Origin: Salvator merianae | Lineage: Eukaryota > Chordata > Lepidosauria > Squamata > Teiidae | NCBI GenBank assembly: GCA_003586115.2 | Contig: QVOM02000112.1 | Coordinates: forward strand, 49,474,212 to 49,538,211 | Length of the DNA stretch: 64,000 bases | Direction of reading: 5' to 3' | Part shown: piece by piece, positions 43,263-53,835 of the stretch | Numbering within the stretch: position 1 is the stretch's first letter | Layout of the letters: each line of letters begins with the position of its first letter | The notes under the pieces: model-generated | Told to the model about the DNA's origin: nothing | The model's input: the letters and a program-made list of their open reading frames with translations, nothing else | The model's database searches: none | Made by a program: the position numbers and the translations under genes

Positions 43263-46200
43263 CATAGTATTTCAGAGGACCACAAAACCTGATGACAACA
43301 GTGAATGTTAACCAATGAAACTTTGAACACCAATTAAATAAACACTAAAGAAGAAAAAGAATCTGTGAAGACAGAAATTAAGAAAAAGCAAGTCAACCTA
43401 CTCCCATTCTGTATTCGTCCAATAACTGGCCAAAGCCCTAGACATGAGAGGGCCCACATTCCTCCCTCATCAATTTAGAGAATAGCAACTTCATGGTAAG
43501 TACCAAATTGTCTTTCTCCTAAGTCACTCAGGAGGAATGCACAAGTGGGATGCACCACTTGGTAGAGGTCTAAGGAGTGACCACCTGCTGTAGAATCCTT
43601 TGACTGAATGCTGTCTGTGCCAAATGATAACAGATCCATTTTGTAATGCTTGGAGAAGGTGGATGGTATCTGCCATGTAGCCGCCCTGCATATTTCCCCA
43701 GTGGAAGCCTGGGATGTGAAAGTGGCCTGAGTTGCAGCAGAGCAAGTGGAACAGGTCATGACCTTGCCAGTCAGATCCAAATTTAGTTCCTTGTATGCTG
43801 TGACTATACATGAACAAATCCAGTAAGCTGTGTTGGAACTCAAAGCCTTTTGACTCAACTTCTTTTGATGAAAGGGAATGAATAAAGAGGACAATTTTTG
43901 GAAAGGCTGAGTTTGTTTCAAATATACCTTGATAGGCCTCCTCACAGAGTGATCTAAGTTATGTCATAGGCACTCCAAAGTATGATTTGGCCTTCGGTAG
44001 AATGTTGGCAGGCAGATCTTCTGATCATGATGGAAAGGAGTATCCACTTTAGGCCAAAAGTCTGGTATGATGTGAAGAACCAGTGAATCTGGAGTAAACT
44101 ATAAGCAGCCTTGCTCAGTGGAGAGAATGCTCTTCAGATATTCTCCTGGCTGAAGTTACTGCTACAAGAAAAGCCACTTCGTAGGTTAAAAGTAATATAA
44201 GGACTTCCTTCAGCAGCTTCAAAGATGATGAAGAAAGAGCCAAGTTGGAAATCAAAGTTTTAATGGAATAGATGTTGCTTTGATTGCTTTAAAGAATCAT
44301 TTGACGAAATGGTGTGAGGCTAAGGGACCCAAGCCATTCACAGTGAATACTGTTGCCAGAGCGCTAAGTTGCTTTGCAAGTGGTGTTGGATTTTAATCTT
44401 ATTTTGACTCGTTCCTGCAAAAAGACCAGAATTTGCAGTACTGACACTTAAAAAGGACATGTCCTCTCTAATTTTATCCACCTACAAAAAGATCACCATG
44501 TAGAGTTGTAGTTTCTAAGTGTAGATTATTGTTTGTCTTTTAGATTGCTGTCTATTATGTTGACTGGAAGCTCAGCTTTTGAAAGTCTTACCTACTGAGC
44601 CTCCAGGCAACTAATTTTATCCAGTTTGGGTCAAGATGCCAGATCCCCTCTTGTCTTAGATCCAGTTGTGAGTCACATTGGCAAGTGGATTAGAGGACAC
44701 ATCACTATGCTGTGCAGGAGAGTCAAGAACACTTGGGCCAAAAAAGGTGCTATCAGAATCATCTCTGTCCAGATCTGGTGAAGCAGGATGGGAATGACTG
44801 GCATAGACAAGAAGGCATACAATAGAACTGTGGCCCAAAGATGATTCAGAGCATCTATTTCTGCAGCTCAAAGGGTCCCTGAATCTGGCTAGGTAAATTA
44901 GGACTTCACAGTTCATAGAAGCCGCAGAGAGATCCATTGTTAGATGGCCCCACTCAGAGACATTCAGCAACCACTCAATGGAAGAAAGCTACTTGCAACT
45001 AAATATATTGGTCATGGAATTAAACTCTTCCTTATATGGAGAGCAGCTAGAGAAAGAAGTTTATCCTGTGCCCATCTGAAAATTTCTATGGACAAATCCT
45101 GCAATGATTCAGACTTAGTCCCTCCTTGTCTAGCTATATGGGCCTTAGCAGTAGCATTATTGGTCATTACCAAAACATTAGAATTAGTTATGATGTCTTT
45201 GACACTTGGAATGTCAGAAAAAGTGCTTTTAAATTGAATCAGTTGATAGAATGGACAGATTCTAGCTGAGACCACTGACCTTGTACTAATCTGTCCTGAC
45301 AATGGCCATCATGCCCAGAAAGGCTTGCATCAGTAGTAGCAACTACCTTGGGAGGGGATGCTACAGGACTTCCAGTTTCTAAATTTCTTGGGGAGGCCCT
45401 ACAGTAAAAGGAGACTCGCACAGTCTCAGGTAAGAACATCTTGCTGGTTTTCCTAGATCAATAAATGAGGAAAATGGAAGAAGAAACCACTGAAGGGGTC
45501 TGGCATGAAAGCATGTCCAAGGACAACAGTCAATGGCTGAAATCATTTTGCCTAACAAAGAGGATAATGACAACACATCCTGTATGCCTTCTGAAAAAGC
45601 TGGTTCGGCATCCAAAAACAATACTGTCTACTCTTTCCTGGGAAGGCCTGATTGAAATATATCTGCTATTAATCCCACTCCCAAATGGATAATGGACTGG
45701 CAGGGTTTCAGTATACTTTTGTTTGAATTTATCAAGAATCCATGGGCTTTTAGAGATTGCCTTACCTTGACCAAATCCTTCTTTACCTGAGGAAGGGATG
45801 GAGCCTGGACCAATGTGTCATCCAGATAAACATAGCAGCTGATCCCTTGTAGCCATAAAGACTTCATGAGCACTGCCAGGATTTTGGTGAAAACTCTAGT
45901 GGCTAATGCTAACCTGAAAGGAAGAGCCTTAAATTGCCTATAAGAGGATCCCACACAAAAGCACAGGGACCCTCTTGGATTAATATTTGAAGGTAAGCCT
46001 CAGAAAAATCCAAGGAACACGTCTAGGCTCCTTCCTGAATAACAGCCCATATCATGGGTAAGGTCTCCTCTTAAACTGCAACCTTCTCAAGTCATAGTTC
46101 ACAAAGCTTAAATCCAATACAGCTTTGTAATTCCCTCCTTTTTTCAGAACCACAAAAAAAGGAATATACTCCTGAACCTCTGGTATGAGATGTAACTTCT

Positions 46201-46704
46201 TCAGTGGTTCCAATATCAAATGTTGAATAGCCATTCAGGACTCTTGTATTGAGGACACAGGGAAGGAAGAAATCTTCTAGGAGGAAACTCAGAAAATTCT
46301 AATGAGTAACCCTTAGACACTACTTGGAGAACTCAGGAATCAACGACATCCACCACTCCATGAGGAGGTGAAAGCTGCCAATCCATCTCCTACTTGATGT
46401 TGAGGACTACAGCCCTTGCTTTGCCTGGCAGCCCAAGGGACCTGTTCTTGCTAAAGACTGGTCTGTAGAGTGTTGAAAATGATTCCAGGGAGATTGGTTT
46501 TGGAGACTATTTCAGAATTGGAAGGAAGACTTTGCATAGGGACAAACCGAATGTTGCTCTTTCTATTAGATCTGGCATCCTTGCACTTTGAAAAACTGGA
46601 GAAGACAGAAGAAGGCATGGCCTTCATTTTGTCCTTGATTTCTACTAGTATGGTGTCTAGCGCATGGAACATCAGGTGGAATGCAACAAAGAAAATACTG
46701 AGGT

Positions 46705-46800
46705 GGAAGTGACTCCAAGAGGCTTTTTATACTTGATAGCTAGCATCGTTTGTTACGTCGGGTCGGAGTAGAACAAGGCTAGCCACTTGTGCATTTCTTC
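46705..46800 (-). repeat. DIRS right inverted terminal repeat (element 5' end)
   Basis: Read on the - strand: GAAGAAATGCACAAGTGG ... GCTAGCTATCAAGTATAAAA ... GCCTCTT. The TATAAAAAG box is identical in both copies and here faces into the element, so it may be the core of the retrotransposon promoter. Confidence 0.85.
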
Positions 46801-46985
46801 CAAGTGACCTAGGAGAAGCATGAACCTACCCCAGCTAAATGGCAACCAGTGCGATTAATATGTGCCTAAATAGGCACTTCACTCAGCAGTCTGGCAGCTG
46901 CATTTATCACTAGTTGCAGAGCAGATACAAGTATAGCCCCACATAAAAAACATTACAACAGTCTAAATCTTGGAATGAACAAGAT
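46801..46985 (-). mobile_element. LINE internal part (family A), right half of the interrupted copy
   Basis: 'aaatggcaaccagtgcgatt...gcagtctggcagctgcattta...agtatagccccacataaaaaacattacaacagtctaa' matches the antisense pattern at 35590-35690 ('...agctgctgcattgtgcagtag...gtagccccacataaagtgcattacagtagtgtaa'). It has the same orientation as 42690-43160 and continues it in the correct order. Confidence 0.6.
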
Positions 46986-47789
46986 TTTTTATTTTTTTGA
47001 AATATTCTGTTTGTTCCCTAGGGTTCATGCAGTCATGGTCCTGGGTTTATTAGAAAGTGACTTTCTTATAGGAACACAAACACGCAGTACATGTGGCCTT
47101 TGGACCATACCCACCACATGTTTACTAAAAGGCCATGATCAATCTTGAATTTAAAATGGGAAGCTGCACTGCTCAGAGGCACAGTACAATCAAGTCAGTC
47201 TCTGTAATCTGCTGGCATCTCTCTTGCTCTTTGGGTGTGTTGATTTGCACACAAGCAAATCTTAAACTAGCTCATTTAAATATTTAATATACTACTAAGT
47301 CCAATATGAAGGTAAACAAAAATGCTTAATCTGAGGCATCATAGATTTGAGTAAAAATATTTGATACAGCAGGTAAGAAAGCATCTGGTCAATTTGTAAA
47401 GTTATTCTTGCTACACTTAAATTAGGGTCTGATTATGTGAAAGAAAAAGAAATTAGGACTAGAGACAACTTGTAAAGAAGAGGAAGTTTCCTGGTATTAC
47501 TTTGGCATGGACAAGATAGGGAGAAGGAAAAGTAAACTCTAATCACAGTGTGCATTAGGTTTTTGAGAAATGCACTTTGTCAATAAAAAATTGAGAATCC
47601 TTGATTAAAGAGGCTTTAATTATTTTTGGACTTAAATATAAAATGTTTTGAAAAATACGTAGTTTGGCAGCACCCATAGTATATAAAAAAACTAAAAAAT
47701 AAGTGTATCTATGTAGACTTGACTGTTGAAAACCTGCACCATAAATACCATTTTCTAAAAAGGTAACATGATGTATTTTCTCTTTTCAG
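46986..47789. other. KDM6A intron, last stretch before the final exon
   Basis: AT-rich and non-coding, ending in the polypyrimidine tract and acceptor TCTCTTTTCAG at 47789. Confidence 0.5.
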
Positions 47790-47819
47790 GCACCTCCATT
47801 GCCATCATCTACATCTTGA
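47790..47819 (+). CDS. KDM6A: KDM6A terminal coding exon (12th of 12; human exon 29 equivalent)
   Basis: Acceptor TCTCTTTTCAG is followed by nine codons, APPLPSSTS, and a TGA stop at 47817-47819. The short C-terminal tail matches the known end of KDM6A (a Pro/Ser-rich tail after QFTL). The 6.4 kb intron before it contains a whole DIRS element. The 3' UTR continues in the same exon. Confidence 0.94.
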   Translation, partial: APPLPSSTS

Positions 47820-48140
47820 CATTTTCCACAGACATTTACATAAATTTTTTTCTGATATTCAGGAAGTAACCCAGTTCTGCACCACTGATTTTTGTAGCGA
47901 TCCCATAAGGCTGCTGGCTGAAAGCTGTGTCTATGCAACCTTCTAAGTGCGGAGTGTCAACTAACTGGACAGGAGAGAGCACAGCTCCTACTCCAGAATT
48001 TATAGAAAGCTCATTCAGCTGAATTTAAAAACAAATTCCACGTTTTGTATATATCTGACAAAACTGGCAACATTATACAGACTACTGACTTGAAGACCAC
48101 CTCTTTTATGTTTCTCTGTTTCTGGGCTGATGAATTGATT

Positions 48141-48297
48141 TCTTTCTTCTTCCTTCCTTCCTTCCTTCCTTCCTTCCTTCCTTCCTTCCTTCCTTCCTTC
48201 CTTCCTTCCTCCCTCCCTCCCTCCCTCCCTCCCTCCCTTCCTCCCTTCCTCCCTGCCTTCCTTTCTCCCTCCCTTCCTCCCACCTTCCTTCCCTCTT
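48141..48297. repeat. (CTTC)n / (CCCT)n pyrimidine tract in the KDM6A 3' UTR
   Basis: Starts TCTTTCTTCTTCC, then (TTCC)n, then (TCCC)n and mixed CCTT/CCCT to 48297. It is nearly the reverse complement of the intronic purine tract at 4286-4457. It lies between the stop codon and the poly(A) signals, so it should be part of the mature mRNA. Confidence 0.93.
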
Positions 48298-48727
48298 CAA
48301 AAATTTCTCTTGGAAAAGTACTAGCATAGCTGGTCATTTCTTTGTAAGGTAGTTAGATTTTTTTTCTTTTGGACTACACTTTTTTTTTTTAATGTGAAAG
48401 GTTAGATGATACCTTTTTTAACTGCTTTTATGTTATTCTGTCTTGTTTGAAACCATGATGGTTACTTTTCGTTTCCTAAATAAGATTTAAAAAGATTAAC
48501 AGCCAAGTCACAAAGATAAATGGGTTGCACATAGACTAAAGAATAAACTTCAGATTTGTGATTTTGTTTCTAATCTTGATGTAAATTTACACTATTTATA
48601 AATACATATTTATTGCTTGAAAATATTTGTGAATGGAATGCTGTTATTTTTTCCAGATTACCTGCCATTGAAATTTTAAGGAGTTCTGTAATTTCAAACA
48701 CTACTCCTATTACATTTTCTATATGTA

Positions 48728-48766
48728 AATAAAACTGCTTAGCATTGTACAGAAACTTTTATTAAA
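48728..48766 (+). terminator. Probable KDM6A poly(A) signals
   Basis: AATAAA at 48728-48733 and ATTAAA at 48761-48766 lie about 0.9 kb after the stop. T/GT-rich sequence follows (TTTAATGTTTAAAGTTTTTGTATTG). The spacing fits cleavage around 48750-48790. Confidence 0.55.
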
Positions 48767-48857
48767 ATTGTTTAATGTTTAAAGTTTTTGTATTGTTTGA
48801 GTTTTAAAAAGAATTTATGTACATTGCCCCATTTTTGTTGATCTTTTGAATCTGGTT

Positions 48858-48945
48858 ATATATATTTTATATATACTCTTGTGCGTGTGTGTATATATAT
48901 AATATATATAGATATATATATATATAAACTGAATATAAATATATG
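48858..48945. repeat. (TA)n-rich block after the KDM6A poly(A) signals
   Basis: TATATATATTTTATATATAC, GTGTGTGTATATATATAATA and similar TA/TG runs. Low complexity, just past the predicted cleavage site. Confidence 0.85.
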
Positions 48946-50139
48946 TATAAAGAATTAGAACCTAAATTTTTCTCATTTTAAGTTTTACATCTATGGTAGA
49001 TTTGAGGTGTCTACTGTAAAGTATTGCTTACAAAAGTATGATTATTTTTTAAAAAATATATATGATATGTATCCTTAAGATATGATATGTCCTATAGACT
49101 GATTTATTGTTGAATTGCACTTCTTGCAATTACAAATAGCTGCTGCCAAATTGTAGTAGTAAGAAATGAGAAGTAGCCTAGCTAACAACTCCAAAAAAGT
49201 ATATCGTTTTAATACAATTTTGAATATTAAATTTAGACACCTTGAAATTTAGCAAGGTATGGTAAAGGAAAATAGAGTTTTGATAATGGTATCTTAGAAC
49301 ACAATCAAGACAAAATTTGTACATTCCAGTTGCTTTTTTTTAGCAAGTGTAAGGCTAAATTGTCTTAAGTACAAATCATGCTATATTTCTGCTTATTTTG
49401 TAATTTATATTCAATGATAAAATTTTAAAGCATTAGTATCCTTTAGGGTATCTAATCTTATTTGTTTGCAGTTTAATGATACCATTTTATTAATTTGCTC
49501 CCATACTTTCTCAGTTGTTATATGGAAACACATTAAACCTAAATCAAAGATCTTTATTCATCCCAGTGGATTAGTTTACTGATTCATAAAGTTCTGCATT
49601 GAGTGAATTGATAATTGTACCTTCCAGAAATTATGTGATATTATGTTTATTGCTGAAACAAAGCATCCAGTTTTGTTCCATTTGCAATTTTTAAATTATA
49701 CAAAAAACATTGCTTCTTCATTAGAAAAGATAACAGGAAGGACTAAAGTACTCTGAAATCTGGAATTTTATTGAAAGCCAATATTTACTTACATTAACAC
49801 CTTAGAAACAATTATTTTGTTATCAACAACAATGTAGAACACAGCAAACATTTTAATGAATTAAGCAGAAGGGCATGAATACCAACCAAATACCACCTGC
49901 CTATGGATTGGATCTATTAGCTAGTCTATTGAAAGTCCACATCAGTTTTGTTGAAAGAAGTAAAACAGCTTGCTTCGGGAAGTCCATGAGAATATTGCTA
50001 ACCACTTCTCGTATTTTGCCATTGTGATGATGCTGTCAGTCTTATAGAGCCAGCAACTTGAGTGATACTTAGGCATATTGAGAACTAGGGAACCATTGTA
50101 CATCAGTGATGCAAGCCCCAGAAGAGAGTTACCTTTAAA
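48946..50139. other. Intergenic, nothing recognised
   Basis: Very AT-rich sequence 3' of KDM6A. No coding region or known repeat that I can support. Confidence 0.5.
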
Positions 50140-50250
50140 TTATGGTCCTCCACTTGTTCCTGAATTGTAGGTGCCATCATTATTGCCACTGGCCAAACTG
50201 GCTAAGGCTGGATGGAAGTTTTAGTTCAGGAACAACAAGAGGATTGCAGT
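50140..50250. mobile_element. Small hAT-like MITE fragment, copy 3
   Basis: 'gccatcattattgccactggccaaactggctaaggctggatggaagttttagtt' resembles the opposite half of the element at 40720-40861. A partial copy only. Confidence 0.4.
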
Positions 50251-50904
50251 TGCTTTAAAGTTAGAATATGACATGTAATCATGATATAGTTGTATATTCA
50301 TCTGAGTCCACCTTCCAGACCCAAAGGTGATGTTTAAAAAAAAAAAAAAAAGTAAAGAAATCTGTAGATTTAGAGGGCACTGTGTAGACTGACTTGTCAG
50401 GTTCTTACTTGTTTTTATGAAATTTGGGTTAGAGGACAAGAGCGCAAATTTGGGTAAGAGGACGAGAGAACAAACTTCGGCATATTGTCAGAATTGTGAA
50501 TTATGCTCCCTTGAGATGCTCGATGAATTGTTCCATGTAGTTGTAATCACTTCATGCCCCCAGTTTGAATAACCACTGATGATTGTAGAAAACCAAAAAT
50601 ATGTAGCCGCCAAATCTTGCATGATTGGAGGAGTGGCTTACTCAAAGCCATAAAGACTTCTTTAATGTTGACTTTTTTCTGAAGCAGCTAAAGGCCATAT
50701 ATGTCTTATTCAGAAATCAGAAAAAGCATCTGATACTTGTAATTTGTATCCAACACATCCAAATCATGCAATTCTTGATTTCCCCCATTGCCACTCTGTC
50801 TATCTCAAATAGGATCACTGATTCAAGGGCTTAACATCACTCTGCACCACAATAATTCCACAAAACACAGGATCAATTAATCTCCTTAGCTCTTGACACT
50901 TTGT

Positions 50905-51080
50905 ATAAGAGCATGAAAAGAGCCTGGCTGGATCTACTCTAGTATCCTGTTCCCTTGGTGAACAACCAGATGTTCAGGATGTTCATGTGTAGGGCACAAT
51001 CAGAATAGTGCTGTACCCATGAATGTCCCCCCAGTACCACTTAGGATATTGGAAGTATCACATAGACTTTTCTTATAGGT
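50905..51080 (-). mobile_element. CR1-type LINE/SINE 3' fragment
   Basis: 'gcatgaaaagagcctggctggatctactctagtatcctgttc' is the antisense of the family B 3' terminal segment (compare 60836-60900). Only the end is kept. Confidence 0.5.
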
Positions 51081-51199
51081 AATGCCTCCACTTGGCACTG
51101 AGTCTTTGTACATTGCACTGTTAAAGCCTTTGAGGTCAATTTTGTAAATACATGATTGAGAATTGCACTGGAGTCAAGGGAAATTGCATTTCCAACTTG

Positions 51200-51846
51200 C
51201 ATTTATTTACAGTATTTGTGTACAATCCTGGTCACCCCATATTGTGGAACTGGAAAAAGTGCAGAAAAGGGCAATCAGAATGATCAAGGGGATGGAACGC
51301 CACTCTTACAAAATCAGGCTGCAACATCTTGTCCTCTTCAGCCTTGAAAGATGGTGTTGAAGAGGGGACCTGATTGAAGTAGAAAATACTCATGCATGGT
51401 ATGGAAAACGTGGATAGAGAAAAATTATTTTCTCTATCACTGAACTCTAGGACCAGGAGTATTTATGAAGCTGATAAGCAGGAGAGTTAGGACCAAGAAA
51501 GGGAAGTATTTTTTTCACCCAGAGGTTGTTGATCTGTGGAACGTACTACTAGAAGAGGAGGTGACAGCGCATTCAGCCTGGATAGCTTTAAGAGGGGATT
51601 GGACAGATTCATGGAGATTAGGTATATCAATGGCTACTAGAATGGATGTCTAGGTACTGCCTTCAAGGTGATGAGACAGGCAGAATGCCTCTAAAGGCCA
51701 TTTGCAGGCAGTCAACCAAGTGAAAGTTTTGCCTTTATATTCTGCTTGAGAATGTCCAGAAGCACTTGGTGGGCCACTGTGTGAGGCAGGATGCTGGACT
51801 AGATGGACCAGGGCCTGATCCAGCGGGGCTCCTCTTATGTTCTTAC
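51200..51846 (+). mobile_element. CR1-type LINE 3' end (family B copy 2)
   Basis: The C-terminal ORF2 is readable: VELEKVQKRAIRMIKGMERH (51248-51307), KYFFHPEVVDLWNVLLEEEV (near 51500) and AWIALRGDWTDSW. The 3' end is the conserved 'ggatgctggactagatggaccagggcctgatccagcggggctcctcttatgttctta'. 5'-truncated. Confidence 0.82.
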
Positions 51847-52059
51847 AGTCTTGTGACAATATTATGCACCATAAGAGAAGTCAGCAGCTGTGTAGGAAGT
51901 TATTTACTGTATCTTCCATTCGTAATGTCAGAATTGCTGTCCTGTACAAACTCAAAATTCACACAGTGGGTACCTGTAAACTCATAAAATAAGACTTAAA
52001 CCATAAATCGAAACAAGCCAAGAAACATTGAAAAAGAAAAAAAAAAAGTAGTTACGTGT

Positions 52060-52334
52060 AATACAATTTAAAAAAATATTTTATTATTTTTTTGAATTAC
52101 AGAAGTCATACATCGATATACATTGTACATAGTTATTTTAACTATACTTAAATTATGCTTGACCCACCCACCCCCTCCCATAGTGTTCTTTGATCTCCCC
52201 TCGATTTTGTCGTAGATCATCACTGTATCCCAGCATTTGAATATTATGTTTTGATGGAATTCATTCAAGAGTTCTTAAGGATCCAAATGTGAAATTGGTG
52301 TTCTTCTAGAAAAATATATAATCTTCCCCTGAGA
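52060..52334 (-). mobile_element. L1 LINE 3' UTR, first segment of an interrupted copy
   Basis: The T-rich start (TTTAAAAAAATATTTTATTA then TTTTTTTGAATTACA) looks like the antisense of a 3' UTR with an A-rich tail. It ends where the CR1-type LINE begins at about 52335. Assignment to the L1 at 53836-59960 rests on position and orientation. Confidence 0.5.
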
Positions 52335-53832
52335 TCGGGCTCTGTGCTGAAAGCTGGAGGGTAGCAAATGTAACATCAATCTCCACAGAAGGATTCAGAG
52401 GTGATCCAGGAAATTACAGATGGAAACCATTATTAAAGATAAAATTAGTGTGCATATAGAGGAACAAGTATTACTGAAGGAAAAGCACCACAGCTTCTGC
52501 AAAGGGGTAAATCATGCCTTACTAACTTGGAATTCTTTGAGTGTGTTCATAAGCACATGGATAAAGGTGACCTAGTTGACATCGTCTATCTGGACTTTCA
52601 GAAAGCTTTTGGCAAAGCTTCAACAAAGCATCAGTTATGGAATAAGAGGACAGGCCCTGGTCCTGGATTGTTAACTGGCTAAAGAACAGGAAACAGAGAG
52701 TAGTAATAAACGGACATTGGCAGTGGAGGGAAGTAAAAATGTTGGGTCCTCCAAAGATTAGTATTAGGACTAGTGCTTTTTAATTTGTTCATAAATGATT
52801 TAGAAGTAGAGGTAAGCAGTAAGATAGCAAAGGTTGCTGATGACACTAAATTATTCAAGGTAGTAAAAACTGAAAGAGATTGCAAAGAGCTCCAGAGGGA
52901 TCTCTTGATGTTGGGTGAGTGGCCAACAAAGTGGCAAATGTGCTTCTATCTTAGTAGGTGCAAAGTAATGCACATTGGGGCAAAGAGCCCAATTATGTCT
53001 GTAAACCGATGGGGATTGAATTTTGTGTTGCACACCAGAAAAAGAGATCTTGACGTTCTGGTGGATAGGTCAATGAAGGTGTCAACCCAGTATGTAACGG
53101 CAGCAGCAAAAAAAAAAAAAAAAAAAGCAAATTCAGTGCTAGAAGTAATTAGGAAGGGAAGGGAAGCGTTATTCTGCCTCTTTAGAAATCTATGGTGAGG
53201 CCATATATGGCATATTGTGTACAATTCTGGTTGCCACACCTCAGAAAAGGATATTGTGGAACTGGAAAAGGTGCAGAAAAGGGCAACCAGAGTGATCAAG
53301 AGGCTGGAACACCTTCCTTACAAAATCAGGTGGCAATGTCTTGGCCTTTCAGCCTTGAAAAAGGTTTAAGAGGTGGCCTGATTGAAAAATATAAAAATAT
53401 TTATGGTTAGAAAAGTTGGATAGAGAAAAAAAAAACTTTATCATACAACACGAGGACCAGAGGGCACTCTATGAAACTAATAAGCAGGATAATTAGGACT
53501 GACAAGGTGATGTATTTTTTCCTCCAAAGGGTCATTGGTCTATGGAATTTGCTGCCAGAAGAGGTAGTGACTGCAACCAGCCTGAATAGCTTCATGAAAG
53601 GATTAGACAAATTCATGGAGGATAGGTGTATCAATAGCTACTAGAATGGATGTCTAGGTATCACCTCCAGGTTGAAGAGACAGTCAGGATGCCTCTAAAG
53701 GGTAGATGAAGGTTTTGTGTTTTTTCTTCTGCTTGAGAATGTCCAGAAGGAATTAGTGGGCCACTGTTTGAGACAGGATGCTGGACTAGATGGGCCATGT
53801 CCTGATTCAGCTGGGCTCCTCTTTATGTTCTT
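52335..53832 (+). mobile_element. CR1-type LINE, RT to 3' end (family B copy 3), inside L1
   Basis: RT pieces in order: HMDKGDLVDIVYLDFQKAF-like (52550-52610, in broken frames); LVLFNLFINDLEVEVSSKIA and VADDTKLFKVVKTERDCKEL (52764-52885, the ADD catalytic block); LGEWPTKWQM and CKVMHIGAKSP; then VRPYMAYCVQFWLPHL and ELEKVQKRATRVIKRLEHLP. The 3' end is the same terminal segment as copy 2, ending near 53832. The frame is open for 141 codons from 52773 but broken elsewhere, and an A-run at 53108-53126 disrupts it. Confidence 0.88.
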
Positions 53833-53835
53833 ATG

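Larger units (their letters stand above)
43165..46800 (-). mobile_element. DIRS-type tyrosine-recombinase retrotransposon, complete but decayed
   Basis: Domains on the - strand, 5' to 3': possible gag-like region (46700-46250); RT N-part (46234-46052; FFVVLKKGGNYKAVLDLSFV); RT core (45954-45628; TRVFTKILAVL and YVYLDD); a HARPLQWFLLPF segment (45621-45379); RNase H start VATTDASLSG (45439-45239) and TNNATAKAHIARQGGTKSES (45302-45012); a WGHLTMDLSAAS region (44970-44656); then tyrosine recombinase (43945-43475; SAATQATFTSQASTGEICRA, TWQIPSTFSKHYKMDLLSF). The HxxR-type core and HY are visible; one expected Arg reads Cys. RT, RNase H and YR without an LTR integrase is diagnostic of DIRS. Inverted terminal repeats are annotated separately. 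Stops and frameshifts make it inactive. It lies antisense to KDM6A in the last intron. Confidence 0.88.
47820..48785 (+). other. KDM6A: KDM6A 3' UTR
   Basis: This is the sequence from the stop codon to just beyond the poly(A) signals. It contains a long pyrimidine tract (48141-48297) and a T-rich stretch near 48360-48395. An AATAAA at 48542-48547 could serve as an early signal. Stronger candidates are AATAAA at 48728-48733 and ATTAAA at 48761-48766, followed by GT/T-rich sequence. The end is my estimate; a longer UTR through the AT-rich block to about 49000 is possible. Confidence 0.65.

Noticed and set aside
43475..43945. 156-codon - strand frame as a possible host gene
   Set aside because: It is the tyrosine recombinase part of the DIRS element, not a host gene.
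52773..53198. 141-codon + strand frame as a possible gene
   Set aside because: It is the RT core of a CR1-type LINE (FINDLE and ADDTKLF motifs) with broken flanks.
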